This document shows positions 19,411-28,980 of a stretch of 64,000 nt of DNA, one piece after another. Position numbers and translations under genes: made by a program. The notes beneath the pieces were generated by a model. That model saw only the letters and a list, made by a program, of their open reading frames with translations, was not told the origin of the DNA and made no database searches. The first letter of the stretch is position 1. Each line of letters begins with the position of its first letter. Origin of the DNA: Cupriavidus yeoncheonensis (GTDB lineage: Bacteria > Pseudomonadota > Gammaproteobacteria > Burkholderiales > Burkholderiaceae); NCBI RefSeq assembly GCF_905397275.1, contig NZ_CAJPUY010000014.1, positions 1-64,000 of the forward strand. Direction: 5' to 3'.

Positions 19411-20988
19411 ATGACCCGCCTTCTGCGCCTCGGCAAGATCCTCTTCGTCATCCTCTACTACGGCCTGGACGAGCTCGTGCTGTCCGGTTTCCAGAACCGC
19501 AAGATCCGCTTCCTGGTCCGCGTCATGACCATCGGGCGCAAGCTGGACATGCCGCGCGGCGAGCGCCTGCGGCTGGCGCTGACCAAGCTCGGCCCGATCT
19601 TCGTCAAGTTCGGCCAGGTACTGTCCACCCGCCGCGACCTGATGCCCGCGGACATTGCCGATGAACTCGCGATGTTGCAGGACCAGGTGCCGCCTTTCGA
19701 TTCGGCGGTGGCCGTCAAGATGGTCGAGCGCTCGCTGGGGCGCTCGCTCGACCAGTTGTTCGAGACCTTCGAGCACCAGCCCGTGGCCAGCGCGTCGATC
19801 GCGCAGGTGCACTTCGCAACGCTGAAGGGCGGGCCCAACCATGGCCGCGAGGTCGCAGTGAAAGTGCTGCGTCCGGGCATGCTGCCGGTCATCGACAGCG
19901 ACCTGGCGCTGATGCGCGACCTGGCTACCTGGCTGGAACGCTTCTGGGCCGACGGCAAGCGCCTGAAGCCGCGCGAGGTGGTGGCAGAGTTCGACAAGTA
20001 CCTGCACGATGAACTGGACCTGATGATCGAGGCGGCCAACGCCAGCCAGCTGCGCCGCAATTTTTCCGATACCAGTTTGCTGCTGGTGCCCGAAGTGTTC
20101 TGGGACTGGTGCAGCAGCACGGTGTTCGTGATGGAGCGCATGCACGGCATCCCGATCTCGCGCACCGAATCGCTCAAGGCCGCCGGCGTCGACATGCACC
20201 AGCTCGCCGAAGAGGGCGTGGAGATCTTCTTCACGCAGGTGTTCCGCGACGGCTTCTTCCATGCCGACATGCACCCTGGCAATATCCTGGTGTCGGTGCA
20301 GCCCGAGACCTTCGGCCGCTATATCGCGCTGGACTTCGGCATCGTCGGCGCGCTGTCGGAGTTCGACAAGAACTATCTGGCGCAGAACTTCATCGCCTTC
20401 TTCCGCCGCGACTACCACCGCGTGGCGCTGCTGCACGTGGAATCCGGCTGGGTGCCGCCCGATACGCGCGTGGAGGAACTCGAAAGCGCGGTGCGCGCCT
20501 GTTGCGAGCCTTACTTCGACAAGCCGCTCAAGGAAATCTCGCTGGGCATGGTGCTGATGCGCCTGTTCCAGACCTCGCGCCGCTTCAACGTCGAGATCCA
20601 GCCGCAACTGGTGCTGCTGCAGAAGACGCTGCTCAATATCGAAGGCCTGGGCCGCCAGCTCGACCCGGACCTGGACCTGTGGAAAACCGCCAAGCCGTTC
20701 CTGGAACGCTGGATGCACGAGCAGGTGGGCTGGAAGGGTGCGTGGGAACGGATCAAGGTCGAGGCGCCGCTGTGGGCCAAGATGCTGCCCGACTTCCCGC
20801 GCCTGGCGCACCAGTTCCTGGAGCGCCGCGCGCTGAACACCAATGGCGAACAGGAGCGGCTGCTGGCCATGCTGGTCACGGAGCAGCGCCGCACCAACCG
20901 GCTGGTCGGCACCGTGCTGCTGCTGGTGGGCGGCTTCGTGGCCGGCATCGTGCTGACGCATGTGCTGGCGTGGTCCGGCTACTGGTAG
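19411..20988 (+). CDS. ubiB: Ubiquinone biosynthesis kinase-like protein UbiB
   Basis: A 525-residue ABC1/ADCK/UbiB-family atypical kinase needed for ubiquinone synthesis, probably as an ATPase that helps extract lipid precursors. The hallmark [14 protein letters not shown] (KxGQ motif) is near residue 65. VAVKVLRPG holds the ATP-site lysine, [10 protein letters not shown] (about 285) the catalytic loop, and ALDFGIVG the metal-binding DFG. A C-terminal hydrophobic segment ([20 protein letters not shown]) anchors it to the inner membrane. The length is normal. It is the last ubi gene of the block. Confidence 0.95.
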   Translation: MTRLLRLGKILFVILYYGLDELVLSGFQNRKIRFLVRVMTIGRKLDMPRGERLRLALTKLGPIFVKFGQVLSTRRDLMPADIADELAMLQDQVPPFDSAVAVKMVERSLGRSLDQLFETFEHQPVASASIAQVHFATLKGGPNHGREVAVKVLRPGMLPVIDSDLALMRDLATWLERFWADGKRLKPREVVAEFDKYLHDELDLMIEAANASQLRRNFSDTSLLLVPEVFWDWCSSTVFVMERMHGIPISRTESLKAAGVDMHQLAEEGVEIFFTQVFRDGFFHADMHPGNILVSVQPETFGRYIALDFGIVGALSEFDKNYLAQNFIAFFRRDYHRVALLHVESGWVPPDTRVEELESAVRACCEPYFDKPLKEISLGMVLMRLFQTSRRFNVEIQPQLVLLQKTLLNIEGLGRQLDPDLDLWKTAKPFLERWMHEQVGWKGAWERIKVEAPLWAKMLPDFPRLAHQFLERRALNTNGEQERLLAMLVTEQRRTNRLVGTVLLLVGGFVAGIVLTHVLAWSGYW

Positions 20989-21005
20989 GTAGAAGGAGGC
21001 GAGAC

Positions 21006-21632
21006 ATGACCCCGGCTGACAAGGCACCGGCGGCGCCGGCATTCACCACGCGCAACGCGGCGGATCCGGCATTCTGGGACGAACGCTTCGAACAGGGCTT
21101 CACGCCCTGGGACCTGCAGGGCGTGCCGGTCGAGTTCCAGCAGTTCATCGCGGGAAAGGCGCCATGCCCGACGCTGGTGCCGGGCTGCGGCAACGGCTGG
21201 GAAGCTGGCTGGCTGTTCGAGCGCGGCTGGCCGGTCACGGCGATCGACTTTTCGCCGCAGGCAGTCGCCTCGGCCCGCCGTGCACTGGGTCCCGCCGGCG
21301 TGATCGTGCACGAGGCCGATTTCTTTGCCTACACGCCGGAGCCGCGCTGCGAGCTGATCTACGAGCGCGCGTTTCTCTGCGCGCTGCCGCCGGCGCTGCG
21401 CGAAGCCTATGCCGAACGCGTGGCGGCACTGCTGCCGGCCGGTGGCCTGCTGGCCGGCTATTTCTTCCTGGGCGACAAGCGCGGCGGGCCGCCGTTCGCC
21501 ATGCCGGCGTCCGAACTGGATGCCCTGCTCGGGCCCGCCTTCGAGCGTATCGATGACCGCCCGTCCGCCGCGCCGCTGCCGGTCTTCGAAGGGCAGGAGC
21601 GCTGGCAGGTCTGGCGCCGCCGGGCGGACTGA
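21006..21632 (+). CDS. TPMT-family SAM-dependent methyltransferase
   Basis: A 208-residue thiopurine-S-methyltransferase-like enzyme. The SAM-binding motif I is LVPGCGNGWEAGWLFERGW (about residues 58-76), followed by VTAIDFSPQAV with the acidic ribose-binding residue. The N-terminal WDERFEQGFTPWDLQGVP is typical of TPMT/TehB-like methyltransferases. The start ATG at 21006 has a strong AAGGAGG site 7 nt upstream. It follows ubiB by 17 nt and is probably in the same operon. Substrate is not predictable; bacterial members methylate chalcogen compounds such as tellurite or selenite, or small thiols. Confidence 0.85.
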   Translation: MTPADKAPAAPAFTTRNAADPAFWDERFEQGFTPWDLQGVPVEFQQFIAGKAPCPTLVPGCGNGWEAGWLFERGWPVTAIDFSPQAVASARRALGPAGVIVHEADFFAYTPEPRCELIYERAFLCALPPALREAYAERVAALLPAGGLLAGYFFLGDKRGGPPFAMPASELDALLGPAFERIDDRPSAAPLPVFEGQERWQVWRRRAD

Positions 21633-21674
21633 GCCGGGCAGCGCCGCCGATGCCGTTACCGTCGGCGGGGCGCT

Positions 21675-22307
21675 TCAGCCGCGGCGATGGCCGTTGTGCT
21701 TTTCACGGTAGATGTTGCCGCTGGCGCGGTCCTCGGCGCCCATGATGCGGCCCTGCTCGCCGGCACCGATGTGACCGTTGCGGCCGGCGCGCGCCTCGCG
21801 GTTATCCACATGTGCCTGGCCCCGTTCCAGGCCGGCGGCTTCGCGATTGGTCAGCGATCCGTTCTGCACGCCGTTGCGGATGCGCTCCTGCTGGTTGATA
21901 TTGCGCTGGACATCGGCTTGCATGCGCTGCGACGACGCGCTGTCCGGGTTCCCGACCCGGCCGTTGTGCGCATCACGGGAGATGTCCTGGCTGACGCGGT
22001 TCTCGGCACGCTGGATCGACGCCTGCTCGCGTGGCGAGACCGAGCCGTTCTTCATGGCGTTTGACTCCATGCGGTCGACCCGGGCTTCCTGCTTTTCCAG
22101 GCTCGAGGCTTCGCGGGTGGTCAGGGCGCCGGATTTCAAGCCGTTCTCGATACGCTGCTGCTGGTTGACGTCGCGCTGGACATCGTTGGCGACGGCCGGC
22201 GCCTGCGCCATGGCGAAGGCGGACGCGGTGGCGGCGACAACGCCGGCGCCGATCAGCAGGGTAGTGCGCAGGGCAGTGCGCAGGGTATGGGCACGCGATT
22301 GGGGCAT
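21675..22307 (-). CDS. Secreted protein with an internal tandem duplication, function unknown
   Basis: A 210-residue protein I cannot assign to a family. It begins with a signal peptide (TLLIGAGVVAATASAFAMAQA, cleavage expected around residues 35-40). The rest is two copies of a ~70-residue unit. Unit 1 starts near DVNQQQRIENGLKSGALT and ends SRDAHNGR. Unit 2 starts near NINQQERIRNGVQNGSLT and ends YREKHNGHRRG. The units are rich in Arg, Asn, Gln, Glu and Ala, with no cysteine, and look helical and highly charged. The start has AGGAG 7 nt upstream on the minus strand. It is convergent with the TPMT gene. Confidence 0.75.
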   Translation of the reverse strand: MPQSRAHTLRTALRTTLLIGAGVVAATASAFAMAQAPAVANDVQRDVNQQQRIENGLKSGALTTREASSLEKQEARVDRMESNAMKNGSVSPREQASIQRAENRVSQDISRDAHNGRVGNPDSASSQRMQADVQRNINQQERIRNGVQNGSLTNREAAGLERGQAHVDNREARAGRNGHIGAGEQGRIMGAEDRASGNIYREKHNGHRRG

Positions 22308-22759
22308 CAGATTCTCCTGGGTGGCTTATTGGTACGGGCCCGGCGTCGTCAAGCGGTGAACCGGCCCTGCCTGCACCAATGCCCCGGCCGTCCGCGGCGA
22401 TGACAGGCCGCTTGTAATCGGTGTAACGGCATCTTTCGGGCGGCTGCCCGTACTGCCCGATGCCGTTTGGCGCCGTAACAACAGCTTCCCGCCCCGGAGG
22501 TGCCGGTCGCGATGCACTTGCCCGGGGATTTGACACAAGCCCCGGAATTTTTTTCGCCCGCAAGGGTCTGCGTCGCTATAATCCGCGTTTTGATTCGGCT
22601 ACGACCGCAGGCCAAGTGCGCCATCCCGCCCGGGAAATGCGCCCCAATGCCCCTCAAGCGGCCCCGACCGATGAATTGGACTCCGGGACGGCAGGACAGA
22701 ACCGCTGGCCCGGCATTCGGTTTTTCGCCACAAGGGCATTTTCTGCATAGGGCAGCGGC
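22308..22759. other. 452-bp divergent intergenic region before the symporter gene
   Basis: The gap separates the minus-strand secreted-protein gene from the plus-strand symporter gene. A consensus -10 TATAAT lies at 22577-22582 on the plus strand, leaving a ~170-nt leader before the symporter ATG. TTGACA occurs at 22530-22535 but is 41 bp from that -10, so the two do not form one promoter. No small coding gene with a ribosome site is evident, and no riboswitch is recognisable in the leader. Confidence 0.45.
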
Positions 22760-24196
22760 ATGCTGATCTGGTTTGTCATCATCTACTGGGTAATCTCGGT
22801 CGGTATCGGCTTGTGGGCGGCGCTGCGCGTGCGCAATACCACCGATTTCGCCGTGGCCGGGCGCAGCCTGCCGTTCTACGTCGTCACCGCCACCGTCTTC
22901 GCCACCTGGTTCGGTTCCGAAACCGTGCTGGGCATTCCCGCGGTATTCCTGAAAGAGGGCCTGTCCGGCGTCGTCTCGGACCCGTTCGGCTCGTCGCTGT
23001 GCCTGATCCTGGTGGGCCTGTTCTTCGCGCGGCCGCTGTACCGGATGAACCTGCTTACCATCGGCGACTACTACCACAACCGCTACGGGCGGCTGGCCGA
23101 GGTGCTGACCACGCTGTGCATCGTGGTGTCCTACCTGGGCTGGGTGGCGGCGCAGATCAAGGCGCTCGGGCTGGTGTTCTATACGGTCTCCGACGGGGCC
23201 CTGTCGCAGGACGCCGGCATGATGATCGGCGCGGCCAGCGTGCTGGTGTACACGCTGTTCGGCGGCATGTGGTCGGTGGCCGTGACGGACTTCATCCAGA
23301 TGATCATCATCGTGGTCGGCATGCTCTATATCGGCTACGAGGTCAGCGGCCAGGCCGGCGGCGTGACGGCGGTGGTGTCGCACGCGGCGGCGGCCGGCAA
23401 GTTCGAGTTCCTGCCCTCGCTGGACCTGGTGCAGATCATCGGGTTTGCGGCGGCGCTGTTCACCATGATGCTCGGTTCGATCCCGCAGCAGGACGTGTTC
23501 CAGCGCGTGACGTCGTCGCGCACCGAGCGGATCGCCGGGCGCGCGTCCGTGCTTGGCGGCGTGCTGTACTTCTTCTTTGCCTTCATCCCGATGTTCCTGG
23601 CCTACTCGGCCACGCTGATCGATCCGGGCATGGTGGAGAAATACATCCATTCGGATTCCCAGCTGATCCTGCCGCAGCTGATCCTGCAGCACGCGCCGAT
23701 GTTCGCGCAGGTGATGTTCTTCGGTGCGCTGCTGTCGGCCATCAAGAGTTGCGCCTCGGCGACGCTGCTGGCGCCGTCGGTGACCTTTGCCGAAAACATC
23801 CTGCGGCCGTATTTCCGGCACCTGGACGACCGGAAGTTCCTGCGCGTGATGCAGGCGGTCGTGCTGGTGTTCACGGGCACGGTGACCCTGTTCGCACTGA
23901 ACTCGCATCTCTCGATCTTCCATATGGTCGAAAATGCCTACAAGGTCACACTGGTGTCGTCGTTCGTGCCGCTCGCCTTCGGCATGTTCTGGAAGCCGGC
24001 CACACGCCAGGGCGGCCTGGCGGCCATCCTGCTGGGCCTTGGGTCCTGGCTGACCTGCGAAATCTCCTTTGTCGACGCGGTGATGCCGCCGCAGATGGTC
24101 GGCCTGCTGTTCTCGATCAGCGGCATGGTGGTCGGATCGCTGCTGCCGCAGTGGATTGCGGATCACGCGCCGGTCAAGGAAGTGCATATCGCCTGA
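22760..24196 (+). CDS. Sodium:solute symporter family protein
   Basis: A 478-residue inner-membrane transporter of the SSS family, coupling Na+ (or H+) influx to solute uptake. It has about 12-13 hydrophobic segments. SSS features include RNTTDFAVAGRSLPFY near the N-terminus, ATWFGSETVLGIPAVF in TM2, and the conserved loop GSIPQQDVFQRVTSSRTERI. The family carries proline, pantothenate, sugars, carboxylates and others; the solute here cannot be told. It stands alone behind a long leader, and the next gene has its own -10 element. Confidence 0.88.
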   Translation: MLIWFVIIYWVISVGIGLWAALRVRNTTDFAVAGRSLPFYVVTATVFATWFGSETVLGIPAVFLKEGLSGVVSDPFGSSLCLILVGLFFARPLYRMNLLTIGDYYHNRYGRLAEVLTTLCIVVSYLGWVAAQIKALGLVFYTVSDGALSQDAGMMIGAASVLVYTLFGGMWSVAVTDFIQMIIIVVGMLYIGYEVSGQAGGVTAVVSHAAAAGKFEFLPSLDLVQIIGFAAALFTMMLGSIPQQDVFQRVTSSRTERIAGRASVLGGVLYFFFAFIPMFLAYSATLIDPGMVEKYIHSDSQLILPQLILQHAPMFAQVMFFGALLSAIKSCASATLLAPSVTFAENILRPYFRHLDDRKFLRVMQAVVLVFTGTVTLFALNSHLSIFHMVENAYKVTLVSSFVPLAFGMFWKPATRQGGLAAILLGLGSWLTCEISFVDAVMPPQMVGLLFSISGMVVGSLLPQWIADHAPVKEVHIA

Positions 24197-24305
24197 CCGC
24201 CACCCGGGCGGGACGAACTCCCCGATCCCACGGTCCTGCCCCCCGGCGGCCGGTTGTGCCGCTTTGTGCCCGTATTTCCGCCCGTCAGGCATCCCCGTAA
24301 GGGTT

Positions 24306-24311
24306 TATAAT
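24306..24311 (+). promoter_or_regulatory. -10-like TATAAT upstream of fmdB-DUF502-aspS
   Basis: A consensus TATAAT lies 82 bp before the fmdB ATG, in the sequence GGTTTATAATTC. No good -35 hexamer is seen 16-18 bp upstream, so only the -10 is supported. Its position suits the promoter of the fmdB-DUF502-aspS operon. Confidence 0.45.
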
Positions 24312-24392
24312 TCAAGGCTTTGCATCGTCGTGCGCGGTCGCGCGGACGGTGCCTGCGCAGTTCCGATCCAGATTTTTCGCGAAAGACACACC

Positions 24393-24737
24393 ATGCCGAT
24401 CTATGCCTACCGTTGCGACGCCTGCGGCCACGGGCGCGATGTGCTGCAGAAGATGAGCGATGCTCCGCTCACCGACTGCCCGTCCTGCGGCGCCGCCGGA
24501 AGCTTCAAGAAACAGCTGACCGCGGCCGGTTTCCAGCTCAAGGGTTCGGGCTGGTACGTGACCGATTTCCGCGGCGGCAGCGGCGGCACCAGCGCCGCCG
24601 CGACTTCCGGCACGGCAGCGCCTGCCGCCGCCGGTGCCGGTGCCACCGCTGCGGCATCGACCGAATCGTCGGCCAGCACCACGACTTCCGCGGCGCCCGC
24701 CGCCGGCGGCTGCGGTAGCGCCTGCGCCTGCCACTGA
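24393..24737 (+). CDS. FmdB-family zinc ribbon protein
   Basis: A 114-residue small protein with the FmdB/CxxC zinc ribbon in its first 42 residues (MPIYAYRCDACGH, then DCPSCGAAGSFKK). A glycine/alanine/serine/threonine-rich linker of about 50 residues follows, and the end is GGCGSACACH, which adds three more cysteines. FmdB-type regulators were named from a methylotroph amidase operon, but most, including this one, have no proven role. It starts the conserved fmdB-DUF502-aspS operon, with 13 nt to the next start codon. Confidence 0.88.
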   Translation: MPIYAYRCDACGHGRDVLQKMSDAPLTDCPSCGAAGSFKKQLTAAGFQLKGSGWYVTDFRGGSGGTSAAATSGTAAPAAAGAGATAAASTESSASTTTSAAPAAGGCGSACACH

Positions 24738-24750
24738 GCGCAGGACGGCC

Positions 24751-25488
24751 GTGGTCGCAAAGAAAACCTCCGCGCTGAAGACCTGGTTCCTGACCGGGTT
24801 GCTGGTGCTCGTGCCGCTGGGCATCACGCTGTGGGTGCTCAGCCTGATCATCGGCACCATGGACCAGAGCCTGGCGCTGCTGCCCGAGACCTGGCGTCCG
24901 GACCAGTTGCTGTTCGGCAAGCGGGTGACGGGCCTTGGCGCCATCCTGACGCTGCTGTGCATCCTGCTGGTCGGGCTGCTCGCGCACAACTTCATCGGCC
25001 AGCGCCTGGTGCGCTGGTGGGAAGCGCTGCTGGGCCATATCCCGGTGGTGGGCCCGATCTACACCAGCGTCAAGCAGGTCTCCGACACGCTGCTGTCGTC
25101 GTCGGGCAATGCGTTCCGCAAGGCGCTGCTGGTGCAGTACCCGCGTGAAGGCTCATGGACCATCGCCTTCCTGACCGGCCGCCCGGGCGGCGACGTGCAG
25201 AACCACCTGCAGGGCGAGTACGTCAGCGTCTACGTGCCGACCACGCCCAATCCGACCTCGGGCTTCTTCCTGATGATGCCCAAGGCCGACACCATCGAAC
25301 TCGACATGACCGTCGACGCCGCGCTCAAGTACATCGTTTCGATGGGCGTGGTGGCCCCGGCGGACCTGCCCCGCAAGAACGGCGGCCCGAGCCGCCCGGC
25401 GGATCCCGTCAGCCCTGCCAGGGCGACCGGCGCTGGCGCCGGCCGCGAGGCAGCGGTCGAGACGGCCGATCCTTCGCATACCAATTGA
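24751..25488 (+). CDS. DUF502 membrane protein
   Basis: A 245-residue DUF502-family inner-membrane protein with two N-terminal transmembrane helices (TWFLTGLLVLVPLGITLWVL and ILTLLCILLVGLLAHNFIG). The conserved cytoplasmic region IPVVGPIYTSVKQVSDTLLS and TPNPTSGFFLMMPK are hallmarks of the family, whose function is unknown. The C-terminal 40 residues are Pro/Ala-rich and variable. I chose GTG 24751 (V-V-A-K-K-T-S-A-L-K), which directly precedes the first helix and has a CAGGA site upstream. An ATG further upstream would overlap fmdB. Confidence 0.88.
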   Translation: MVAKKTSALKTWFLTGLLVLVPLGITLWVLSLIIGTMDQSLALLPETWRPDQLLFGKRVTGLGAILTLLCILLVGLLAHNFIGQRLVRWWEALLGHIPVVGPIYTSVKQVSDTLLSSSGNAFRKALLVQYPREGSWTIAFLTGRPGGDVQNHLQGEYVSVYVPTTPNPTSGFFLMMPKADTIELDMTVDAALKYIVSMGVVAPADLPRKNGGPSRPADPVSPARATGAGAGREAAVETADPSHTN

Positions 25489-25533
25489 TCACGGGCCGCC
25501 CGGCGGGCGGTCGCGTATTACCGGGAAACTTTT

Positions 25534-27342
25534 ATGTCCTCCATGCGTACTCACTACTGCGGTCTGGTGACCGAACAACTCTCGGGCCAGGAAGTGGCCC
25601 TGACCGGCTGGGTGCAGCGCCGCCGCGACCATGGCGGCGTGATCTTCATCGACCTGCGTGACCGCGAAGGCCTGGTCCAGGTGGTGTGCGACCCGGACCG
25701 CCCGGAGATGTTCAAGGCCGCGGAAGAGATCCGCAACGAGTACTGCATCCGCATTACCGGCAAGGTCCGTCCGCGCCCGGCCGGCACCGAGAACGCCAAC
25801 CTGACTTCGGGCAAGATCGAAGTGCTGTGCCACGAGCTGACCGTGCTGAACCCGTCGGTCACGCCTCCGTTCCAGCTCGACGACGACAACCTGTCGGAAA
25901 CCACGCGCCTGACGCACCGCGTGCTGGACCTGCGCCGCCCGCAGATGCAGTACAACCTGCGCCTGCGCTACAAGGTCGCGATGGAAGTGCGCAAGTACCT
26001 GGACGCACAGGGCTTCATCGACATCGAAACGCCGATGCTCGGCAAGAGCACGCCGGAGGGCGCGCGCGACTACCTAGTGCCGTCGCGCGTGAACCCGGGC
26101 CACTTCTTCGCGCTGCCGCAATCGCCGCAGATCTTCAAGCAGATGCTGATGGTGTCGGGTTTCGACCGCTACTACCAGATCACCAAGTGCTTCCGCGACG
26201 AAGACCTGCGCGCCGACCGCCAGCCGGAATTCACGCAGATCGACTGCGAGACTTCGTTCCTGACCGAACAGGAAATCCGCGACCTGTTCGAAGACATGAT
26301 GCGCACGGTGTTCAAGAACGCCATCGACGTCGACCTGGACGCCAGGTTCCCGGTGATGGAGTTCCGCGAAGCCATGGCCCGTTTCGGCTCGGACAAGCCG
26401 GACCTGCGCGTGAAGCTGGAATTCACCGAACTGACCGACGTGATGAAGGACGTCGATTTCAAGGTATTCTCGGGCCCGGCCAACAGCGACAATGGCCGCG
26501 TGATCGGCCTGTGCGTGCCCAACGGCAGCCACATCTCGCGCGGCGAGATCGATGCCTACACCCAGTTCGTCGGCATCTATGGCGCCAAGGGCCTGGCCTG
26601 GATCAAGGTCAACGAAGTCGCCAAGGGCCGTGACGGCCTGCAGTCGCCGATCGTCAAGAACCTGCACGACGCCGCCATTGCCGAGATCCTGAAGCGCACC
26701 GGCGCCAAGGACGGCGACATCATCTTCTTCGGCGCCGACAAGGCCAAGGTCGTGAACGACGCCATGGGCGCGCTGCGCCTGAAGGTGGGCCACTCGGAAT
26801 TCGGCAAGGCCAATGGCCTGTTCGAGGACGTGTGGAAGCCGCTGTGGGTGGTCGATTTCCCGATGTTCGAGTACGACGAGGAAGACGCCCGCTGGGTGGC
26901 CATGCACCACCCGTTCACCAGCCCCAAGGACGAGCACCTGCAGTACCTGGAAACCGATCCGGGCAAGTGCATCGCCAAGGCCTACGACATGGTGCTGAAC
27001 GGTTGGGAAATGGGCGGCGGCTCGGTCCGTATCTATCGTTCGGACATCCAGAGCAAGGTGTTCCGCGCGCTGAAGATCAACGACGAGGAAGCCCGTGCCA
27101 AGTTCGGCTACCTGCTGGATGCGCTTCAATATGGCGCGCCTCCGCACGGCGGCCTGGCGTTCGGCCTGGACCGTATCGTCACCATGATGGCCGGTGCCGA
27201 CTCGATCCGCGACGTGATCGCCTTCCCGAAGACCCAGCGCGCCCAGGATCTGCTGACGCAGGCGCCGAGCGCGGTCGACGAGAAGCAGCTGCGCGAGCTG
27301 CATATCCGCCTGCGCGCCGCCGAGCCGAAGACCACGGCCTGA
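25534..27342 (+). CDS. aspS: Aspartyl-tRNA synthetase
   Basis: A 602-residue class IIb synthetase that charges tRNA-Asp, and probably tRNA-Asn as well. It has the N-terminal OB-fold anticodon domain, the class II catalytic core with [12 protein letters not shown] and [18 protein letters not shown], and the bacterial insertion domain. The C-terminal motif 3 is [14 protein letters not shown]. His33 in RRRDHGG corresponds to His31 of the Pseudomonas aeruginosa enzyme, a marker of non-discriminating AspRS; Escherichia coli has Leu there. It is the last gene of the fmdB-DUF502-aspS operon and ends in a clear terminator. Confidence 0.96.
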   Translation: MSSMRTHYCGLVTEQLSGQEVALTGWVQRRRDHGGVIFIDLRDREGLVQVVCDPDRPEMFKAAEEIRNEYCIRITGKVRPRPAGTENANLTSGKIEVLCHELTVLNPSVTPPFQLDDDNLSETTRLTHRVLDLRRPQMQYNLRLRYKVAMEVRKYLDAQGFIDIETPMLGKSTPEGARDYLVPSRVNPGHFFALPQSPQIFKQMLMVSGFDRYYQITKCFRDEDLRADRQPEFTQIDCETSFLTEQEIRDLFEDMMRTVFKNAIDVDLDARFPVMEFREAMARFGSDKPDLRVKLEFTELTDVMKDVDFKVFSGPANSDNGRVIGLCVPNGSHISRGEIDAYTQFVGIYGAKGLAWIKVNEVAKGRDGLQSPIVKNLHDAAIAEILKRTGAKDGDIIFFGADKAKVVNDAMGALRLKVGHSEFGKANGLFEDVWKPLWVVDFPMFEYDEEDARWVAMHHPFTSPKDEHLQYLETDPGKCIAKAYDMVLNGWEMGGGSVRIYRSDIQSKVFRALKINDEEARAKFGYLLDALQYGAPPHGGLAFGLDRIVTMMAGADSIRDVIAFPKTQRAQDLLTQAPSAVDEKQLRELHIRLRAAEPKTTA

Positions 27343-27366
27343 GCCAGACGGTTCTGACGACAAAGA

Positions 27367-27389
27367 CCGCGCCTTGTGCGCGGTTTTTT
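27367..27389 (+). terminator. Rho-independent terminator of aspS
   Basis: Stem CCGCGC (27367-27372) / GCGCGG (27378-27383) with loop CTTGT, followed by six T residues, 24 nt after the aspS stop. Confidence 0.9.
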
Positions 27390-27543
27390 CGTTTCTGGCC
27401 GAAGTGATCCCGGAGCGGGACGGCGCGCCGAAGTTTCCATTTGTTACTGGCCGGAACACGGCACGGGCTGCCAGAGTCTCTCTTATCTAGGCGCTGACCG
27501 TGCTCCCGCATTCAAGGTGGCCGGCGCGCGGGAGGAAGATAAC

Positions 27544-28437
27544 GTGAATCTGGACACAGACCTGATCCGCCAGTTCCTGCTGGCCCATGCCGAAACGATC
27601 CTGACCTGGCTGGTGGCCGGCCTGGTGATGATGCTGCTGGCGCGCTTTGAACTGCGCCGGGCGGTGCGCAGGTCCGCTCGGGCCATGTCGGAATCGGTGG
27701 CGACCACCGTTGCGGCCTGTGTGCCCGACATTGCCCACGCGGCCGCGCAGGCGACCGGCGGCATGCCCGCCGCGGAGCCGGTCGAATCCCAGCGCGCCGA
27801 CGCCCTGCGCCGCGTGGCGCTCGACACCGTGGCCGCCGTGATGGCGCGCGGACGCTGGCTCGATGAACTGGGCAACCTGCGCATTCCCGACGATGCCCTG
27901 CTGACCGGGCAGCGAGCTGCCGGAGCCGATCCGCTGCTGGTGGTGGCGCCGCAGCCCGTGGTGCAGGCCTACCTGTTCGCACAGCGTACCTTCGAGGAGG
28001 AGGCCGCGCGCGTGCAGGACGGCCGCCGCGATGCCCAGCGCCGGCAGGACGCGCTCCATGCGCTGGAAGCCGAAGCCACCCACGTCGAGCAGGAGACCGC
28101 CAGCATCGTGATGCGCTTCGAACAGGCGAACGCCCGGTCGGCCCAGCGCGAGGAAGCCGGCGACTACCAGCGTTTCCTGATCCAGAAGTACAACGCCCTG
28201 GGCCAGCGCGAGAAGGAAATTGGCCAGCAGCGCGGCATGCTGCGCGAGCAGGCGCAGGCCAGCGCCGAAGACCTGGCGTTCCAGGCGCGCGAAGCCGCGC
28301 AGCGCTACCGGGAATCGCTGGCGCCGCTGATGCAGCAGCTGCGCGAGGCCTGGGGGCACGGCGACGCGCCCGATGTCTTCGACACCTGGCTGAGCATCGA
28401 CCCGATGCACCCCGAAGCAGAACGCGACGCCGCCTGA
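27544..28437 (+). CDS. Membrane-anchored coiled-coil protein of unknown function
   Basis: A 297-residue protein without a family I recognise. One N-terminal transmembrane helix (TILTWLVAGLVMMLLARFEL, residues ~17-36) is followed by a basic stretch. The remainder is long, charged and helical, with Gln/Glu/Arg/Ala heptads from about residue 145 to 275 that predict a coiled coil. It starts at GTG 27544 behind a strong GGAGGAA site. It lies between the aspS terminator and nudB with its own apparent start region. The topology suggests a short periplasmic N-terminus and a large cytoplasmic rod, or the reverse; the sequence does not settle this. Confidence 0.75.
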   Translation: MNLDTDLIRQFLLAHAETILTWLVAGLVMMLLARFELRRAVRRSARAMSESVATTVAACVPDIAHAAAQATGGMPAAEPVESQRADALRRVALDTVAAVMARGRWLDELGNLRIPDDALLTGQRAAGADPLLVVAPQPVVQAYLFAQRTFEEEAARVQDGRRDAQRRQDALHALEAEATHVEQETASIVMRFEQANARSAQREEAGDYQRFLIQKYNALGQREKEIGQQRGMLREQAQASAEDLAFQAREAAQRYRESLAPLMQQLREAWGHGDAPDVFDTWLSIDPMHPEAERDAA

Positions 28438-28509
28438 ACGCGGCGGTCATTCGCGCGGCAAGCGGGCGCGGCTGCGCTATCCTTGGGGGTATCCATCGGA
28501 CCCTGTTCC

Positions 28510-28980
28510 ATGCCCTACAAGATTCCTGAATCCGTGCTGGTCGTGATCTACACGCCAGATCTCCAAGTGCTGTTGCTGGAACGTGCCGACCGGCCGGGCT
28601 TCTGGCAGTCCGTGACCGGCAGCCTGGATACCCATGACGAGCCCCTGGCGCTGACCGCCGCGCGTGAAGTGTTCGAGGAGACCGGCATCATCGCCGGCGA
28701 ACACCAGCTTGCCGACTGGCAGCACACCATCCAGTACGAGATCTACCCGCAGTGGCGCCACCGGTATGAGGCCGGCGTCACGCGCAATACCGAACATTGG
28801 TTTGGCCTGTGCGTATCCGGGCCGTTGCCGGTGACGCTCGCGCCGCGCGAGCACCTGCAGTCGCACTGGCTGCCGTGGGAAGCGGCCGCGCAGCAGTGCT
28901 TCTCCAGCAGCAACGCGGAGGCGGTGCGTCAGCTGGCCTGGCGCGCCGCGGGCAGGCCAGCCGTCTGTGGAGCTGGCTGA
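28510..28980 (+). CDS. nudB: Dihydroneopterin triphosphate diphosphatase (Nudix)
   Basis: A 156-residue Nudix hydrolase that removes pyrophosphate from dihydroneopterin triphosphate in folate synthesis. The Nudix box appears as GSLDTH-DEPLALTAAREVFEETGI, with REVFEETGI intact and one extra residue between the opening Gly and the first Glu compared with the textbook spacing. Other NudB-like features are the N-terminal YKIPESVLVVIYT and GFWQSVTGS. I chose ATG 28510 (MPYKIPESV). Its stop overlaps the next start (TGATG), so it is coupled to the EEP hydrolase gene. Confidence 0.88.
   Translation: MPYKIPESVLVVIYTPDLQVLLLERADRPGFWQSVTGSLDTHDEPLALTAAREVFEETGIIAGEHQLADWQHTIQYEIYPQWRHRYEAGVTRNTEHWFGLCVSGPLPVTLAPREHLQSHWLPWEAAAQQCFSSSNAEAVRQLAWRAAGRPAVCGAG

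Noticed and set aside
22530..22582. TTGACA and TATAAT as one promoter for the symporter gene
   Set aside because: The two hexamers are 41 bp apart, far beyond the 15-19 bp that sigma-70 tolerates; only the -10 is kept.
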